From Mesostigma viride (taxonomy: Eukaryota > Streptophyta > Mesostigmatophyceae > Mesostigmatales > Mesostigmataceae), in NCBI GenBank assembly GCA_009746045.1, contig RPFO01000041.1, positions 5,703,323 through 5,767,322 on the forward strand: DNA of 64,000 bases. The letters run 5' to 3'. Shown here piece after piece: positions 51,161-61,247 of this stretch. A model generated the notes under the pieces. That model did no database searches and was not told the origin of the DNA. It saw only the letters and a list, made by a program, of their open reading frames with translations. The translations under genes and the position numbers were made by a program. Positions within the stretch are counted from its first letter, which is position 1, and each line of letters opens with the position of its first letter.

Positions 51161-53121
51161 TCATGTCCCACGTAGCTCCCACAAAAACCAGCATCTTCAT
51201 TAAAACAATAAGTGGAAGCATACATGTGACACTAATTGACATGCCCGGAGGCACGCCGTTCAAGGCCCTTCATGAAGTACGTTGCCCTAGAGGCAACCAA
51301 GACAAGGGTGGGTGGGTGGGGAGCAAAGAAAGAGGCCGACAAAACCAGCCAGAGCGGCTTTTAGTCGCAAAACCTCCCTTATCCCTAGCTAACTGACGTC
51401 ATTAAACCCTTATGTTTAGTGGATGCTAGTAAGACGCTAACCGTACAGACCGGGGGTAGAATATCCCGAATCTGCACGGCTAGTATTAAATAATGCGTAG
51501 GTTGTTCTTTTCAGGGGCACTGCACCTCACGCCCCGTTCCGCCCGGGTATAATCAACCCAAGCGCGGAACGCACATTTTATTTAATTCATTTTTCAACCA
51601 TGCACTATATTGCATCTACTAATCACAAAAGCTCTAGCCAAACAGCTACGAGTAAACACTGCGACCTATAAGCCGCTCATCCAGCGGCCTCTTGTTCCCG
51701 CATTCACGTATAGAAGAAACTCCGTTCAAAGAACCCCGATTCATGTCCCACGTAGCTCCCACAAAAACCAGCATCTTCATTAAAACAATAAGTGGAAGCA
51801 TACATGTGACACTAATTGACATGCCCGGAGGCACGCCGTTCAAGGCCCTTCATGAAGTACGTTGCCCAATCACCCCCGCCCTGGCTTTCCCTTGAAGCCG
51901 CACTCCACCTTGCTCGTTGTCACAAGTGACCGCCCTGCCGCAAAACGGGAGCCCCCCCACATCGGGAGGCGTGTGCCCGGCGGCTGTGGATGCATGGCCA
52001 GGCCCAAAAAGGCCCAGCGCATTTGCACTGCGATTGCGCACGGCCAGCCTATCATGACCCCTCTCGGGGCCCCGAGTCGGTACCGCTATGGCCGTCTCCC
52101 CATAGACCCGGGGTGCTTCGAGAAAAAACGTGGACCTAGCCCAGGCCCCGCCAGCCCGGATGCCCGAGGCCACAGCCCCAGGCACCTGGCTGAACGAGAG
52201 TCCGTTCAGCCAAGACCGCATTCCCCCCGAGGTTTCTATGCGTGGGGAAAAAATTTCTAGCTTAGACGCTTTTCCCATCGCCGTCCCCAGCCCCAACCAC
52301 CCCCCCCTCGGCGGAAGGCAATTGCAAAGTTTGCTGGCCAGCAGCAATTTCCGAAGAAAAAGCCGCAGGCCGCGGACCGAGACACGGGTCGCCAGTGCCA
52401 GCCATCCGGCTCCAACCCGGGGTGCAAGCATCCCCAGGTACGGAGCACCAGCTCGCGCACTGGGCCGACCAAGCGACAGTTGAGCACCTGTCACGGCATC
52501 CGGCCCACCAAAGACCCCAAGCTGGGGAAAAGGTGCGGACCGGAGGTAATCTTTTTCTTTTCTTTTAGTTAACCGGGCGAGGAACTACGCCTGGCCGGTT
52601 AACAACTGGAAGTCTCACCACTGGCCAAGTGGCCAGTGCAACCAGTGCTTTTGGGATTTTGCTCCGCAGCACCCATAGCTGCGGCTGCCGCCGCAACGAC
52701 AACGAGCAAAGAAAGAGGCCGACAAAACCAGCCAGAGCGGCTTTTAGTCGCAAAACCTCCCTTATCCCTAGCTAACTGACGTCATTAAACCCTTATGTTT
52801 AGTGGATGCTAGTAAGACGCTAACCGTACAGACCGGGGGTAGAATATCCCGAATCTGCACGGCTAGTATTAAATAATGCGTAGGTTGTTCTTTTCAGGGG
52901 CACTGCACCTCACGCCCCGTTCCGCCCGGGTATAATCAACCCAAGCGCGGAACGCACATTTTATTTAATTCATTTTTCAACCATGCACTATATTGCATCT
53001 ACTAATCACAAAAGCTCTAGCCAAACAGCTACGAGTAAACACTGCGACCTATAAGCCGCTCATCCAGCGGCCTCTTGTTCCCGCATTCACGTATAGAAGA
53101 AACTCCGTTCAAAGAACCCCG
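51161..53121. mobile_element. Insertion N: two partial tandem units with 23-bp target duplication
   Basis: The 23 bases at 51138-51160 recur at 53122-53144 and frame N. N is two tandem units sharing a head of about 126 bases (51161-51287 and 51741-51867) and a tail of about 415 bases (51325-51739 and 52706-53120). Between head and tail unit 1 has a G-rich 35-base spacer; unit 2 has about 840 bases. The tail can form hairpins (GTTCCGC/GCGGAAC near 51536 and GCCGCT/AGCGGC near 51672). No convincing protein; the overlapping frames in unit 2 look accidental. The long duplication and tandem, internally deleted copies resemble Penelope-like or other target-primed retroelements. Confidence 0.6.
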
Positions 53122-53127
53122 ACTATT

Positions 53128-55566
53128 TTAGCCCTTGCTAGCATCCTGCACTAGGCAGGCAGGGCAAAACCAATCCCCCTTGGGCTCCTTCCTCAAGGGG
53201 GGGTCAGCGCAGCACCCATGCAGTCCTCCCTTGCACCCGAATGTGCTGCATAGCAAGAAAGGGACACCGTCAATTTCGTCGGGGGAGGCACATGCAAGGC
53301 AAGGAATTTCATCAACATCATCCTCATCCTCACTACTACCTTCCCCATGGCCCCCCTCCTCCCCCCTTTGCATAGCATAGTGGCAGCCACTCTTGTAGGT
53401 GGAGGGGTCGCTCTTTGCCTTGTTAAAATACACCTTTGTCCTAGCACACTTCCTCTCTAGCTTGTCCAACTTGAACTCAGGCGTCTTCTTGAGCTCGTGC
53501 TGCCGTTCCCGCTTGTCAATCAGCTCATTCAGCTGTGCAAGTGCAGCTGGGGACGTGGTGATGCCCAGCTCATCCGCCACTCCCATCACCCACAGCTCAC
53601 CCTTCTGTGCACGCAGAATGCCCACTGCCATGGACGCAGCATAGAGGTTTCCAGGAAAGCCACCCTTGCCATTGGGCGTGCTCTTCACCTGCATGCTATG
53701 TGTAAACTCATTGGCATTGGATGAGCTGTTATGGCAGCACCCCTTCATCACCTCCGGGCTAGTGTAGTCATCCCACACCTTCTTTACCACCTCCATCACG
53801 TTCACCTCTTCCCCCTTCTTGTTCGTGTGCACACGTGGAATCCACGGCTCATCTTCCCCCCACGCGGGATGGTTCACCCCCCGCTTGTAGAGTGAGCACC
53901 ATTGCTCTCTCACCACAGTCTTGTTGTCCGCTTGCAACTTATAATTAGGGAACATCCAGCACCTGGTGTGGTTACCAAAGTTGTGTTCAAGATAATTCCC
54001 AAGTGCAGCGGACAGCCACGTGGCACCCTTATGCCAGTTGATCCTGATACATGCACTCAAGCCCCTGCACATTGACACAATATGCTTCTTGTCAGAAAAG
54101 ACACCTTGGTGGCTAGACAGGTGATCCTTCTTTGCCTTAGCCAGCGCACCATGCAAGCAAATTCGCAAGTGGTTCAGGTCCTCCTCCTTCTCAGGCACAA
54201 GACCGTGCTGCTGGAGCCAAGGGTCATTTCTGACTTGGTAGTGCCAGCTGCTGTCACCGTCACTAGTCACCTTTGCAACGTGCAGCCTTTGGCTCTCAGG
54301 CTTGCTGCCCTTGTCCACCTCATCCACCCCAGCCCTCTCCATCACTTGGCCCGTGAACACACCCGCCTTGAGTGACCCAACATCCCGCAGCATCGCCACC
54401 GCCCCCGCCCCCTCCATGCTTTTGCTTGTGCCGATGTGCTCATGATTGAGGAAGCACATGTGAGGCTTTGGGGCTAAAGGGTTGCCCTGCTCATCACTCT
54501 TGCCCCTCACCGCCCAACAAAAGGAGCACCACAAGCCAGAGATGTGGTGGGCGATAACTACCTTGAGCACATCGTGAATAAGGAGCTGCTGCCCAAACAA
54601 GGACTTGAACCCACGCGTGATCCAGCTCCCGTCAAATGTCGCCCTAGTCAGCAACCTCCCATCCTTGCCCAACTTGAACCTCTTTGCCTCCATCTCAAAC
54701 ACCCTGACTGCCTCGCGGTTCTCCATGATGACCCGGTGCAAGTAGGCTATCACCACCTCGCACGTGCGTTGCACATCCTTGCGCCACACGCTCCCATACG
54801 AAGGGAAAGACATGCCAAAGATGGTGAACAAGCGCAGCAGCTCAGGGCGTGGGATGGCAAATATGACAGAGGCTATTGCACACAGTGCATTCACGGAAGC
54901 ACGTGAAGTGCCAACGCGTGCCAGGCCACTGTCAAGCTGGGTGCCTTGCTCGTGCTTCCATGGCAAATTATCGGCAGCACGGCAGTACGGGTTCGTGCAC
55001 CACAAGACCAACAGCATAGAAGAGCATGGGCCAGGCGTCCTCCTTTGGCCAACCAAAACCCCCCTTGCATGGCAGACAGGGCAGCCCATGACAGACACCA
55101 TTTGCTCCAAGCAGGTTGCATCAAAAATAATGCGTGACCAAGCAAGGCTCTCTCCTTGAGGTGGGACAGGAGGAAGATCACGCACCCTGACATGGTTTCC
55201 CTTTCTATCAACCTTCTTGGGTGAAGGATAAAAAGCGTCAGGCGGCGAGCGCTTCCGGGAACCGGTTTGCCCACCTTCATCACCGGGCGATGAAGCAACA
55301 TCCGGGGAGCAAGAAGGACGTGCAGCACCAGATCTTCCGCGCTTTGTAGTCGCCGCAGGCGTTGAAAATAGATCGGCACTCGGCTGGCCACCGTCGCACT
55401 TGTTGGTTTTGCTGCCTTTCGGTCGCCCTAAACCCGACCTATTTAGCGACCCCGGAGGCCTCCCCCGCCCTCTTTTGGGAGTCTCGGGCGGCGGCTGCGC
55501 TGGCCCGGATTTTGTGGCTTCCCATGCAGCAACTCTAATAGCGCACAGACTCCTTTTTCGCCCCAT
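53128..55566 (-). CDS. Transposase of T: AT-hooks, DDE core, PHD finger
   Basis: An intact 812-residue protein. Two AT-hooks near the N-terminus (RGRPPGS at about 34-40, GRPKGSK at about 47-53) would bind A/T-rich DNA. A Cys cluster (CPVCHARG, WCTNPYC) follows at about 162-195. The core has a first Asp in TFDGSWITRG (D312), a second in TSDGDSSWHY (D436 or D438) and a possible acidic third in NANEFTHS. This layout resembles Mutator-like DDE transposases. A C-terminal PHD finger (about 755-805, CLACASP ... LHGCC ... WFCPAC, Cys4-His-Cys3) could read histone tails and steer insertion. TTAA target choice is unlike Mutator and more like piggyBac. The stop lies inside N's target duplication, so N left the protein intact. 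Confidence 0.75.
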   Translation of the reverse strand: MGRKRSLCAIRVAAWEATKSGPAQPPPETPKRGRGRPPGSLNRSGLGRPKGSKTNKCDGGQPSADLFSTPAATTKRGRSGAARPSCSPDVASSPGDEGGQTGSRKRSPPDAFYPSPKKVDRKGNHVRVRDLPPVPPQGESLAWSRIIFDATCLEQMVSVMGCPVCHARGVLVGQRRTPGPCSSMLLVLWCTNPYCRAADNLPWKHEQGTQLDSGLARVGTSRASVNALCAIASVIFAIPRPELLRLFTIFGMSFPSYGSVWRKDVQRTCEVVIAYLHRVIMENREAVRVFEMEAKRFKLGKDGRLLTRATFDGSWITRGFKSLFGQQLLIHDVLKVVIAHHISGLWCSFCWAVRGKSDEQGNPLAPKPHMCFLNHEHIGTSKSMEGAGAVAMLRDVGSLKAGVFTGQVMERAGVDEVDKGSKPESQRLHVAKVTSDGDSSWHYQVRNDPWLQQHGLVPEKEEDLNHLRICLHGALAKAKKDHLSSHQGVFSDKKHIVSMCRGLSACIRINWHKGATWLSAALGNYLEHNFGNHTRCWMFPNYKLQADNKTVVREQWCSLYKRGVNHPAWGEDEPWIPRVHTNKKGEEVNVMEVVKKVWDDYTSPEVMKGCCHNSSSNANEFTHSMQVKSTPNGKGGFPGNLYAASMAVGILRAQKGELWVMGVADELGITTSPAALAQLNELIDKRERQHELKKTPEFKLDKLERKCARTKVYFNKAKSDPSTYKSGCHYAMQRGEEGGHGEGSSEDEDDVDEIPCLACASPDEIDGVPFLLCSTFGCKGGLHGCCADPPLRKEPKGDWFCPACLVQDASKG

Positions 55567-55599
55567 ATCCCCCTCAACCCGGCCAGCACCGGCCAGCGC

Positions 55600-55950
55600 T
55601 CATCTGTCTCCGGTTGGGATAAACCCGACATATTGCATGTCGGGGTCAGGGAAACGGTCGCGAATTGCATCAAACAGCTCCCTAGGAAGTTCCTTGGCAC
55701 TTCCGTCGGCTTCTCGCCAGCTCAGGCGCTCAGCTACCCACCGATACGCGGCATGGCGGAATTTATTAGGTGGGTCAGTTCGCGATTTGGGGGGGTCGTG
55801 CTTGCGTGACACTGCCCCGAGCGACACTAATTTATCCCGGTCGAAAATGTCATCCAGCGATACGCTGGAATAACCGTTATTATTTTTCCATGCATTTGCG
55901 GCGCTAATACATCTGGCTTGCAACGCACTTTCGCGTCTAGTGACCGCCAT
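55600..55950 (-). CDS. Small T-encoded ORF upstream of the transposase
   Basis: About 116 residues from MAVTRRESAL (55950); the frame opens at 55980. It is soluble, charged and helical, and ends 33 bases before the transposase ATG on the same strand. No domain is recognised. It could be a second transposon protein or a first exon of the transposase. Confidence 0.45.
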   Translation of the reverse strand: MAVTRRESALQARCISAANAWKNNNGYSSVSLDDIFDRDKLVSLGAVSRKHDPPKSRTDPPNKFRHAAYRWVAERLSWREADGSAKELPRELFDAIRDRFPDPDMQYVGFIPTGDR

Positions 55951-56055
55951 CGCGTGTTCGTCCGACGTGCACTCGTGCACAACTCACGTTTTTCATTTTC
56001 GCGGTACCGGAAATTTTTTCGGCGGGAAAATATTCGGCGCGCCACGTCCCCTTAA

Positions 56056-56434
56056 GAAGGGGTGCCCTGCCCATACGGAAGGCAAAGTTGTTTGACAGAG
56101 AAGTGGCATGCCCAAACATGTTGTGGATCTGGGCACCCGACTCCTGGTACACGGAGGAAGCAGTCCCTGGCACAGTCAGGACTGTGCTGTCAGGTTGTCC
56201 AGCATCACCATGCTGACTTCCATCCTGTTCTGACTCAGAGCCTGAGTCACCCTGCTCATGCCCAATACCTGGACCGCCAGCAGGGACCACATGCATACCA
56301 CCAGAGGCCTTCACACCCCTCTGTGGTTGTACATTGGTTTCTCTCAAAATGAGAGGTCCACCCTCGTGCCCAGCACGAGGATGCATGGGGTCAGACATTC
56401 TTACAGCTGCATCAGCTGTCAAGGACGTCTTCAT
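56056..56434 (-). pseudogene. C2 pol N-terminal part, before the T insertion
   Basis: A linker region followed by the start of the integrase zinc-binding region (IHNMFGH). It matches C1 39019-38580 closely. It is severed from the rest of pol by transposon T at the TTAA in its Leu-Lys codons. Confidence 0.8.
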
Positions 56435-56575
56435 AGGAACCTGTACCTCTCCAGGTGACCTGGGGCCACTCTGAACCTGGAGATCACCCTCTTGTTGCCC
56501 AGATATAAAATCTGCATTGGAGCACCTGGCCTCCCCCCTGGGTGAATTAAGGTGTGTAGGGGTTGCCTCAGACAG

Positions 56576-57690
56576 TCACTGCTCCTTGTTGTCTTCTTGC
56601 TGACTGCCCTTTGAAGGCTGGCCTGCCTGGGACTTGTTGTTGTTCTTCTTGTTGTTATTGTTATTCTTGTTGCTGCCCTGGCCCTGGGACTTCTTGAAGC
56701 TGGGACACTCCTTCTTGATATGCCCCCACCCCTTGCACAGGTAGCATTGTATCTTTGACTTGCCCTGGCCTCCTCCCCCGTTGTCAGGCGCGTTGCCCTG
56801 CTTGGGCTTACCACCCACCCGCCTGAACACCGACTTGGAGTGTGACCTCCTGTCAGAGTCGGGTGAATGATCGCCCTTGCGCTTGTTATGGTTGCCCCCT
56901 CGTCCTCCCTGGCTTCTGTCAGCCTCAGACGTCTTGGAGCCCCCCTGGGCACGCCCACCTGCGTGGGTAGCCTTCACTGCTGGCACTCCTCCCTCAAACA
57001 GCTCCTCTGCCTCGAGTGCTTGTTTGATTATGACCTTGTAGGCCTTGAGGGTTGAGTGTGGGGCACACATGACCTTTAAGGAGCCACGTGTCGCCTTATC
57101 CAGCCCAGAAACCTTGAGCCAGTTGGTCAGGGCTATGTTATCAGCAACATTAAGCCGTGAGCCCTGCCCTCCTCAACCATTTTACAATAGTTAAGGAAGT
57201 TCTGGATCAGGTCTCCCTTGACCTCCCACCCCTGGTATTTATCCTGCCAATGGATCCCCACTTTCTTCCTCTGATCCTCTAGCAGCTCCTTTAACTCTGC
57301 CACGTAGCTGGACCAGGCCTTGTTGGCCTTCTTACACTCTCTAGTGAGGTCCTTGATCTGATCTGTACACTTGCCAAAAGTCTGGCTACCTATCCAGATC
57401 TGGTAATAGTTTGTACCACCGTACAAACTTGGAAACCCCTCTAGCCCCTCCACAAACTCCTCAGCCTGCTTGGGCTTTGTGTCTGACGTGACAGGTTGCA
57501 GTTGGTTCACAATAAGCAAGCCCTGGGTAGTGAGATCATAGCCAAGAACAGCTTGTGCATTATTATTATTGTGATGAATGTTGGTAATCTCTCCGGTAAC
57601 CCCCACGTCATCTACGTGAGCGGTCCCACTACCAGCACCACCATTATTCCCACTGGCTGGGGCACCTTTGCTACGGCGCCCGTCTGCCAT
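56576..57690 (-). pseudogene. C2 gag, one frameshift
   Basis: Starts MADGRRSKG at 57690. A single-base loss near 57150 (seen by comparison with C1 near 39680) shifts the frame, which continues from about 57145 to 56576. The zinc knuckle CYLCKGWGHIKKEC and an Asn/Lys-rich tail are present. Otherwise collinear with C1 gag. Confidence 0.75.
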
Positions 57691-57717
57691 TCTGCACTAC
57701 AAGCTATTCACATTACA

Positions 57718-58490
57718 ATTCGTTCAAGTGGCCCGCCGGAGCGGCTGTACAATTTTTCCCAGTGAGCGCGCTGCCAAGTGTACTTGTGGGCAAATTTTTA
57801 GGTGCCCCGTCACTTCGAGGTACTAAAAATTAGGCTACGGTACGAATTCAGCGAATTTCAGCGAATTTTCAGTCAAACCAAAGGAAGTGACGCCAACTAC
57901 CAAAAAGTTTCCGTTACGAATTTTCAGCCCAACACTCGCGCAAAATGAAGTGACGGCAACTACCAAAAAGTTTCCGTTACGAATTTTCACTCCCACACGT
58001 TTGCACAAGAGGAAGTGACGGCAACTACCAAACAGTTTCCGTTACGAATTTTCAGTCCCACACTTCGCGCAAATTTTAGTAGGGCTGCACGCAAGCTACC
58101 TTTCAAAATTTTGCGCTAGTATGGAACGCATTTCATTCGTCTGGAGGAACGCTGCCCGCCAACTACCCCCGTTCAGAATGTTCCGCCGAAATTTACTTGA
58201 GATTTGGAAATCTGAACGTGCGCGCAAATTTTAGTAGGGCTGCACGCAAGCTACCTTTCAAAATTTTGCGCTAGTATGGAACGCAATTCATTCGTCCGGA
58301 GGAATGCTGCTCGTCAACTGCCCCCGTTCAGAAAGTTGCGCCGAACTTTACTTGAGATTTGGAAATCTGAACGTGCGGTTGGAGTTTCGCGGGGAAACCC
58401 AAGTTCCCTAGTAATTCACCAATGACGCGCTTCGAACACTTGTCCGCTAAAACCTAAGCAGCCGCTCCGGCTGGCCACTTAAACGAAACT
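57718..58490. mobile_element. MITE-like insertion between C2 ORF0 and gag
   Basis: Inverted ends share TTCGTTYAAGTGGCC and CCGGAGCGGCTG (left about 57718-57750, right about 58460-58490). Inside, a 60-base unit containing GGCAACTACCAAAAAGTTTC occurs three times (57885-58060) and a 152-base unit occurs twice (58074-58226, 58227-58378). No gene. The equivalent C1 gap is only 130 bases, so this is an added element. A clear target duplication was not found. Confidence 0.6.
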
Positions 58491-58644
58491 TGATGAAAAC
58501 ACCTCAGCAAAGCAGCAGAATAAAGTATGTACAAAGAATTGTCGCAACTGCCGCGTGCGCCGGTGTCGCCTCCGCCCCCGCGAATCGCCGTTGAAAATTC
58601 GACAAAAATGTCGACGAGTACTGGAAAAGAAAAATTTGGCCGAC

Positions 58645-59361
58645 TTAGTAGTCAAGGCCCCGGAAGTCGCAGTACTCGTGTGCGAACTCACGATCCTCCA
58701 TATCCGGCGTGTGAGCCGGACCTGCGCCGGTATGTATCAAAACCGGTGTGCTCCCCGTCGCGAAAGTTGCGATGCGCCGACGCGCTACGAGGCGCAGAGG
58801 ATGTGTAAAGATCGACAACAATTCCCACCCTGCGGGAATCCACTCTCGCAAAGATGCGAGAAATGCCACCAGGTTAATGAGAACCTGGCGTTCGCGACTG
58901 CGTACGCCGCGTGTGAGCAACGACAGCAACGCGAGGTCTTGAAATAAGTTTGTCGACACCGCCGGCGCGCCCCCCGTGCGTAGCGATGCCCAGTTTTGTA
59001 AGTTTCTCTGGTAGCCGGTGAGTGAAGAGATGGCGTTGTCCAGCTCCTCAATGGCAGTGGTGACTTCGGTCACCGACCGCAAACCTCCCCGCACCTGGAC
59101 CGTAAATTGCGACAAAATGTTGCGAATCTGGTCCAATGGCGTGCGTATAGCCGGCACCAACTGCGGCAAATCGGGGTCCTCGGGGAAATCCCCGAGCAAT
59201 GGATGAGCTGCGCGCTGGCGACGATGAAGTTCGTCCAGCGATATCGTGACCTCGTCAAGCAATTGCTGCCACGACGGCGCAGCCGGTCTTGGTAAAGGAT
59301 CAGCCGGCGGAGCGGCTATCTCCTCATCGCCGGGAATTCGGAATTCTTCAGAATTTGGCAT
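58645..59361 (-). CDS. C2 ORF0, conserved extra protein before gag
   Basis: From the ATG at 59361 it has 238 residues and is homologous to C1 ORF0: MPNSEEFR start, SSLTGYQRNLQNW core, RERQVLINLVAFLASLREW, an Arg-rich segment and YCDFRGLDY end. By eye about half the residues agree, with many conservative changes, and both copies are open. That pattern is expected for a protein kept by selection while the elements were active. The function is unknown. Confidence 0.7.
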   Translation of the reverse strand: MPNSEEFRIPGDEEIAAPPADPLPRPAAPSWQQLLDEVTISLDELHRRQRAAHPLLGDFPEDPDLPQLVPAIRTPLDQIRNILSQFTVQVRGGLRSVTEVTTAIEELDNAISSLTGYQRNLQNWASLRTGGAPAVSTNLFQDLALLSLLTRGVRSRERQVLINLVAFLASLREWIPAGWELLSIFTHPLRLVARRRIATFATGSTPVLIHTGAGPAHTPDMEDREFAHEYCDFRGLDY

Positions 59362-59659
59362 ATTTGGAACGAGGCGTGTAACTACAAAAACCCAAGGTGA
59401 CCCCAGGGGTGGGCACCTGGGACACATGGATCCACGGGAAAATCATCACAGGTGGCCAGGGTGTGACAGTAGCCAGCATATCATCACAACCCCGTGGGGG
59501 TGCACGGACATGTGTGCAATACATCCATTATTATTCATAATAAAATCCAATTACACATTGTGATGCCATGAAATGACTCAATAATGCAAACAGTGTCCAT
59601 TGCTTTATTCATTTATTCAAAAACAGCTGTCCTTCATGAACTGTCAAGCCACCAAAGGT
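59362..59659. other. Junction between C2 and the right gene block
   Basis: No LTR is found where the C2 5' LTR should be. The sequence includes CCACGGGA/CCCCGTGG complementary motifs near 59431 and 59492 and A/T-rich stretches, probably the 3' flank of the next gene. No ORF. Confidence 0.5.
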
Positions 59660-60643
59660 CTACATCTTCTTCTGGGCGGCCTGGGCGGCCTGGGCGGCCA
59701 TGCTCTCTGCGATTTGAGCGTGTGTGAACCCCATAGTCGCCATGTGGTTCAACATCCTTTGCAGGGTGTTTAGTCCAGAAGCAACTTCAGCGTCACTAGG
59801 GACAGGCTTGCTCCCTGAACCCTGCCCAGCTGCTGGCTTCTCCCCAGGAGTGACAGGTGCAGGCTTCTCCTCCTCGCTGGCGGGTGCAGGCTTGTTTCCA
59901 GCACTGGGTGCAGGCTTCTCCTCAGCACCGGCTGCAGGCTTCTGGGAAGGGACGGGGGTCTTCTTGATGGCGAATGACCTGTCTGCCGGGCTCTGCGTGA
60001 TTTTTGTTAGCTTTACGCGTCGTCCCACCGGTGGCGACTTCCTTGCCCTCTTGGAGGAGGGAGTGGCTCCCTCCTCCTTCTTTACCACTACCTCCCACTG
60101 CATGGGCGGGGGGTCGTTGGTTCCGGTAACGTCGACCTCCTGTGCTGCGAGGATTTCCTCCTGCTGCATGCGTTCAGTCCACGCATCTCTCGCCATCTTG
60201 GCTGTGACGCGATTCCCTGGAGCCACGTTCGCCGTCCCCCTAAAGTTCTTGAGAAAGTCACGCATCCTTGCGTCGTACTGGCTGTCAATCTTTGACAGTG
60301 GCAACCATGCCAGGGTGAGGTCAGAAAACCTCGTCCTCACGTGCATTACCCCGCCTTCCAGCTTAACGCTGTCGAATTTGTACACCTTTCCGTCGTCGTT
60401 GTATGCTGGCTCCTCCTCCTCCTCGTCTTCCTCATCTGATGACGAGGAGGAGGAGACAATGTCGGCATTTGCCGGCCCCCCCTGGGTGGCCTTGCCCCTA
60501 GAGTTTCTCTTTGAAATGTCGTCGACTACCTCCTGGAGCATGTCTCCTACCGCGTGAAATAAAGCGGCGATTGGCAGCCGCTTCGCCTGCCTAACGTTGT
60601 CTTTCATTATGTCGTTATCCTTCATACCTGGGCTATCGTTCAT
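59660..60643 (-). CDS. Acidic Ser- and Pro-rich protein, 327 aa
   Basis: Residues 1-50 are helical. A Ser run followed by an acidic run (SSSSSSDEEDEEEEE) spans about 64-79. A more ordered beta-rich part follows (about 85-175), then a basic stretch (SSKRARKSPPVGRRVK) that looks like a nuclear localisation signal. Repeated EEKPAP-type motifs span about 232-285. A C-terminal helical segment (LNHMATMGFTHAQIAESMAAQ) resembles a small UBA-like three-helix unit. No firm family. A nuclear role is suggested by composition (inference). Confidence 0.6.
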   Translation of the reverse strand: MNDSPGMKDNDIMKDNVRQAKRLPIAALFHAVGDMLQEVVDDISKRNSRGKATQGGPANADIVSSSSSSDEEDEEEEEPAYNDDGKVYKFDSVKLEGGVMHVRTRFSDLTLAWLPLSKIDSQYDARMRDFLKNFRGTANVAPGNRVTAKMARDAWTERMQQEEILAAQEVDVTGTNDPPPMQWEVVVKKEEGATPSSKRARKSPPVGRRVKLTKITQSPADRSFAIKKTPVPSQKPAAGAEEKPAPSAGNKPAPASEEEKPAPVTPGEKPAAGQGSGSKPVPSDAEVASGLNTLQRMLNHMATMGFTHAQIAESMAAQAAQAAQKKM

Positions 60644-61247
60644 TGTGTCACTTCCCTTCGCGTTGTTTGATTAATTAATTCATTGCACGCATGCACGCCG
60701 CCTTTGATTCATTTTGTATATGTTTACCACCCCCAAAATTCGATAATTTGCCAAGTGGGCCGCCAGCCACCCCCCTTACAATTCGTTCCAAGTCCAGAAT
60801 GTGCATTATATACGATTCTGATGCGTGATACTGCATTCGTACGGTGCAAGTACCATATTCTGGCGTCGTACGGTGCAGTATAGGCGCGGCTCCGAATTCG
60901 GTGGTCCCGGACTTGAGAAAATTGCCTAAGTCCCAAACACTAAGGCGTATGGGCCTGCTACCTAAGTGCACAGGCCAAAGTACTTGTCCAAATTGTGATT
61001 AACTTATATATCCATGCAAGGCTTGATAAGCACATTGTTCGTGAATGTTTGCATGCAAGAAACTTTTATTATTTCAATAACATCATGAGTAAATATATGA
61101 AAATGCACAAGGTCCCACGGGACTTGCCCTATACTGACTACCATGCGTGCTAGTGTACATCACAAATGACAAAGTCCTAGGGACTTGTCTTTAGTCCCCC
61201 TTCATGGAGCAGGGCCTCATGGAGGGGTTGGAGCCAGACGGGCCAGC
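60644..61247. other. Intergenic region, no gene
   Basis: About 600 bases, A/T-rich in parts. TTACAATTCGTTC near 60776 repeats the sequence at the left end of the MITE at 57718, suggesting a remnant. The half nearest 61247 is probably the 3' flank of the acidic zinc-ribbon gene. Short ORFs only. Confidence 0.45.

Larger units (their letters stand above)
50614..56051 (-). mobile_element. DNA transposon T with TTAA target duplication
   Basis: TTAA occurs at 50610-50613 and 56052-56055, and removing the 5438 bases between restores the integrase reading frame of C2, as C1 confirms. Ends are imperfect inverted repeats: GGGGAGGTGGC on the left and, read inward from the right, GGGGACGTGGC. T encodes a DDE-type transposase (53128-55566) and a small ORF (55600-55950). 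A further insertion N lies at its 3' side. Confidence 0.85.
45958..59361 (-). mobile_element. LTR retrotransposon C2, split by transposon T, 5' LTR missing
   Basis: Minus-strand order: ORF0 (59361-58645), a MITE-like insertion, gag (57690-56576), pol (56434-56056, interrupted by T, then 50609-47508) and 3' LTR (45958-46573). The 5' LTR expected beyond 59361 is absent and sequence passes into the right-hand gene block, so a deletion or rearrangement occurred there. C2 inserted into the integrase of element D. Confidence 0.85.

Noticed and set aside
51850-52494. Open frames on both strands within insertion N
   Set aside because: Overlapping frames in G/C-rich DNA without domains or plausible composition; they are not repeated in the other N unit.
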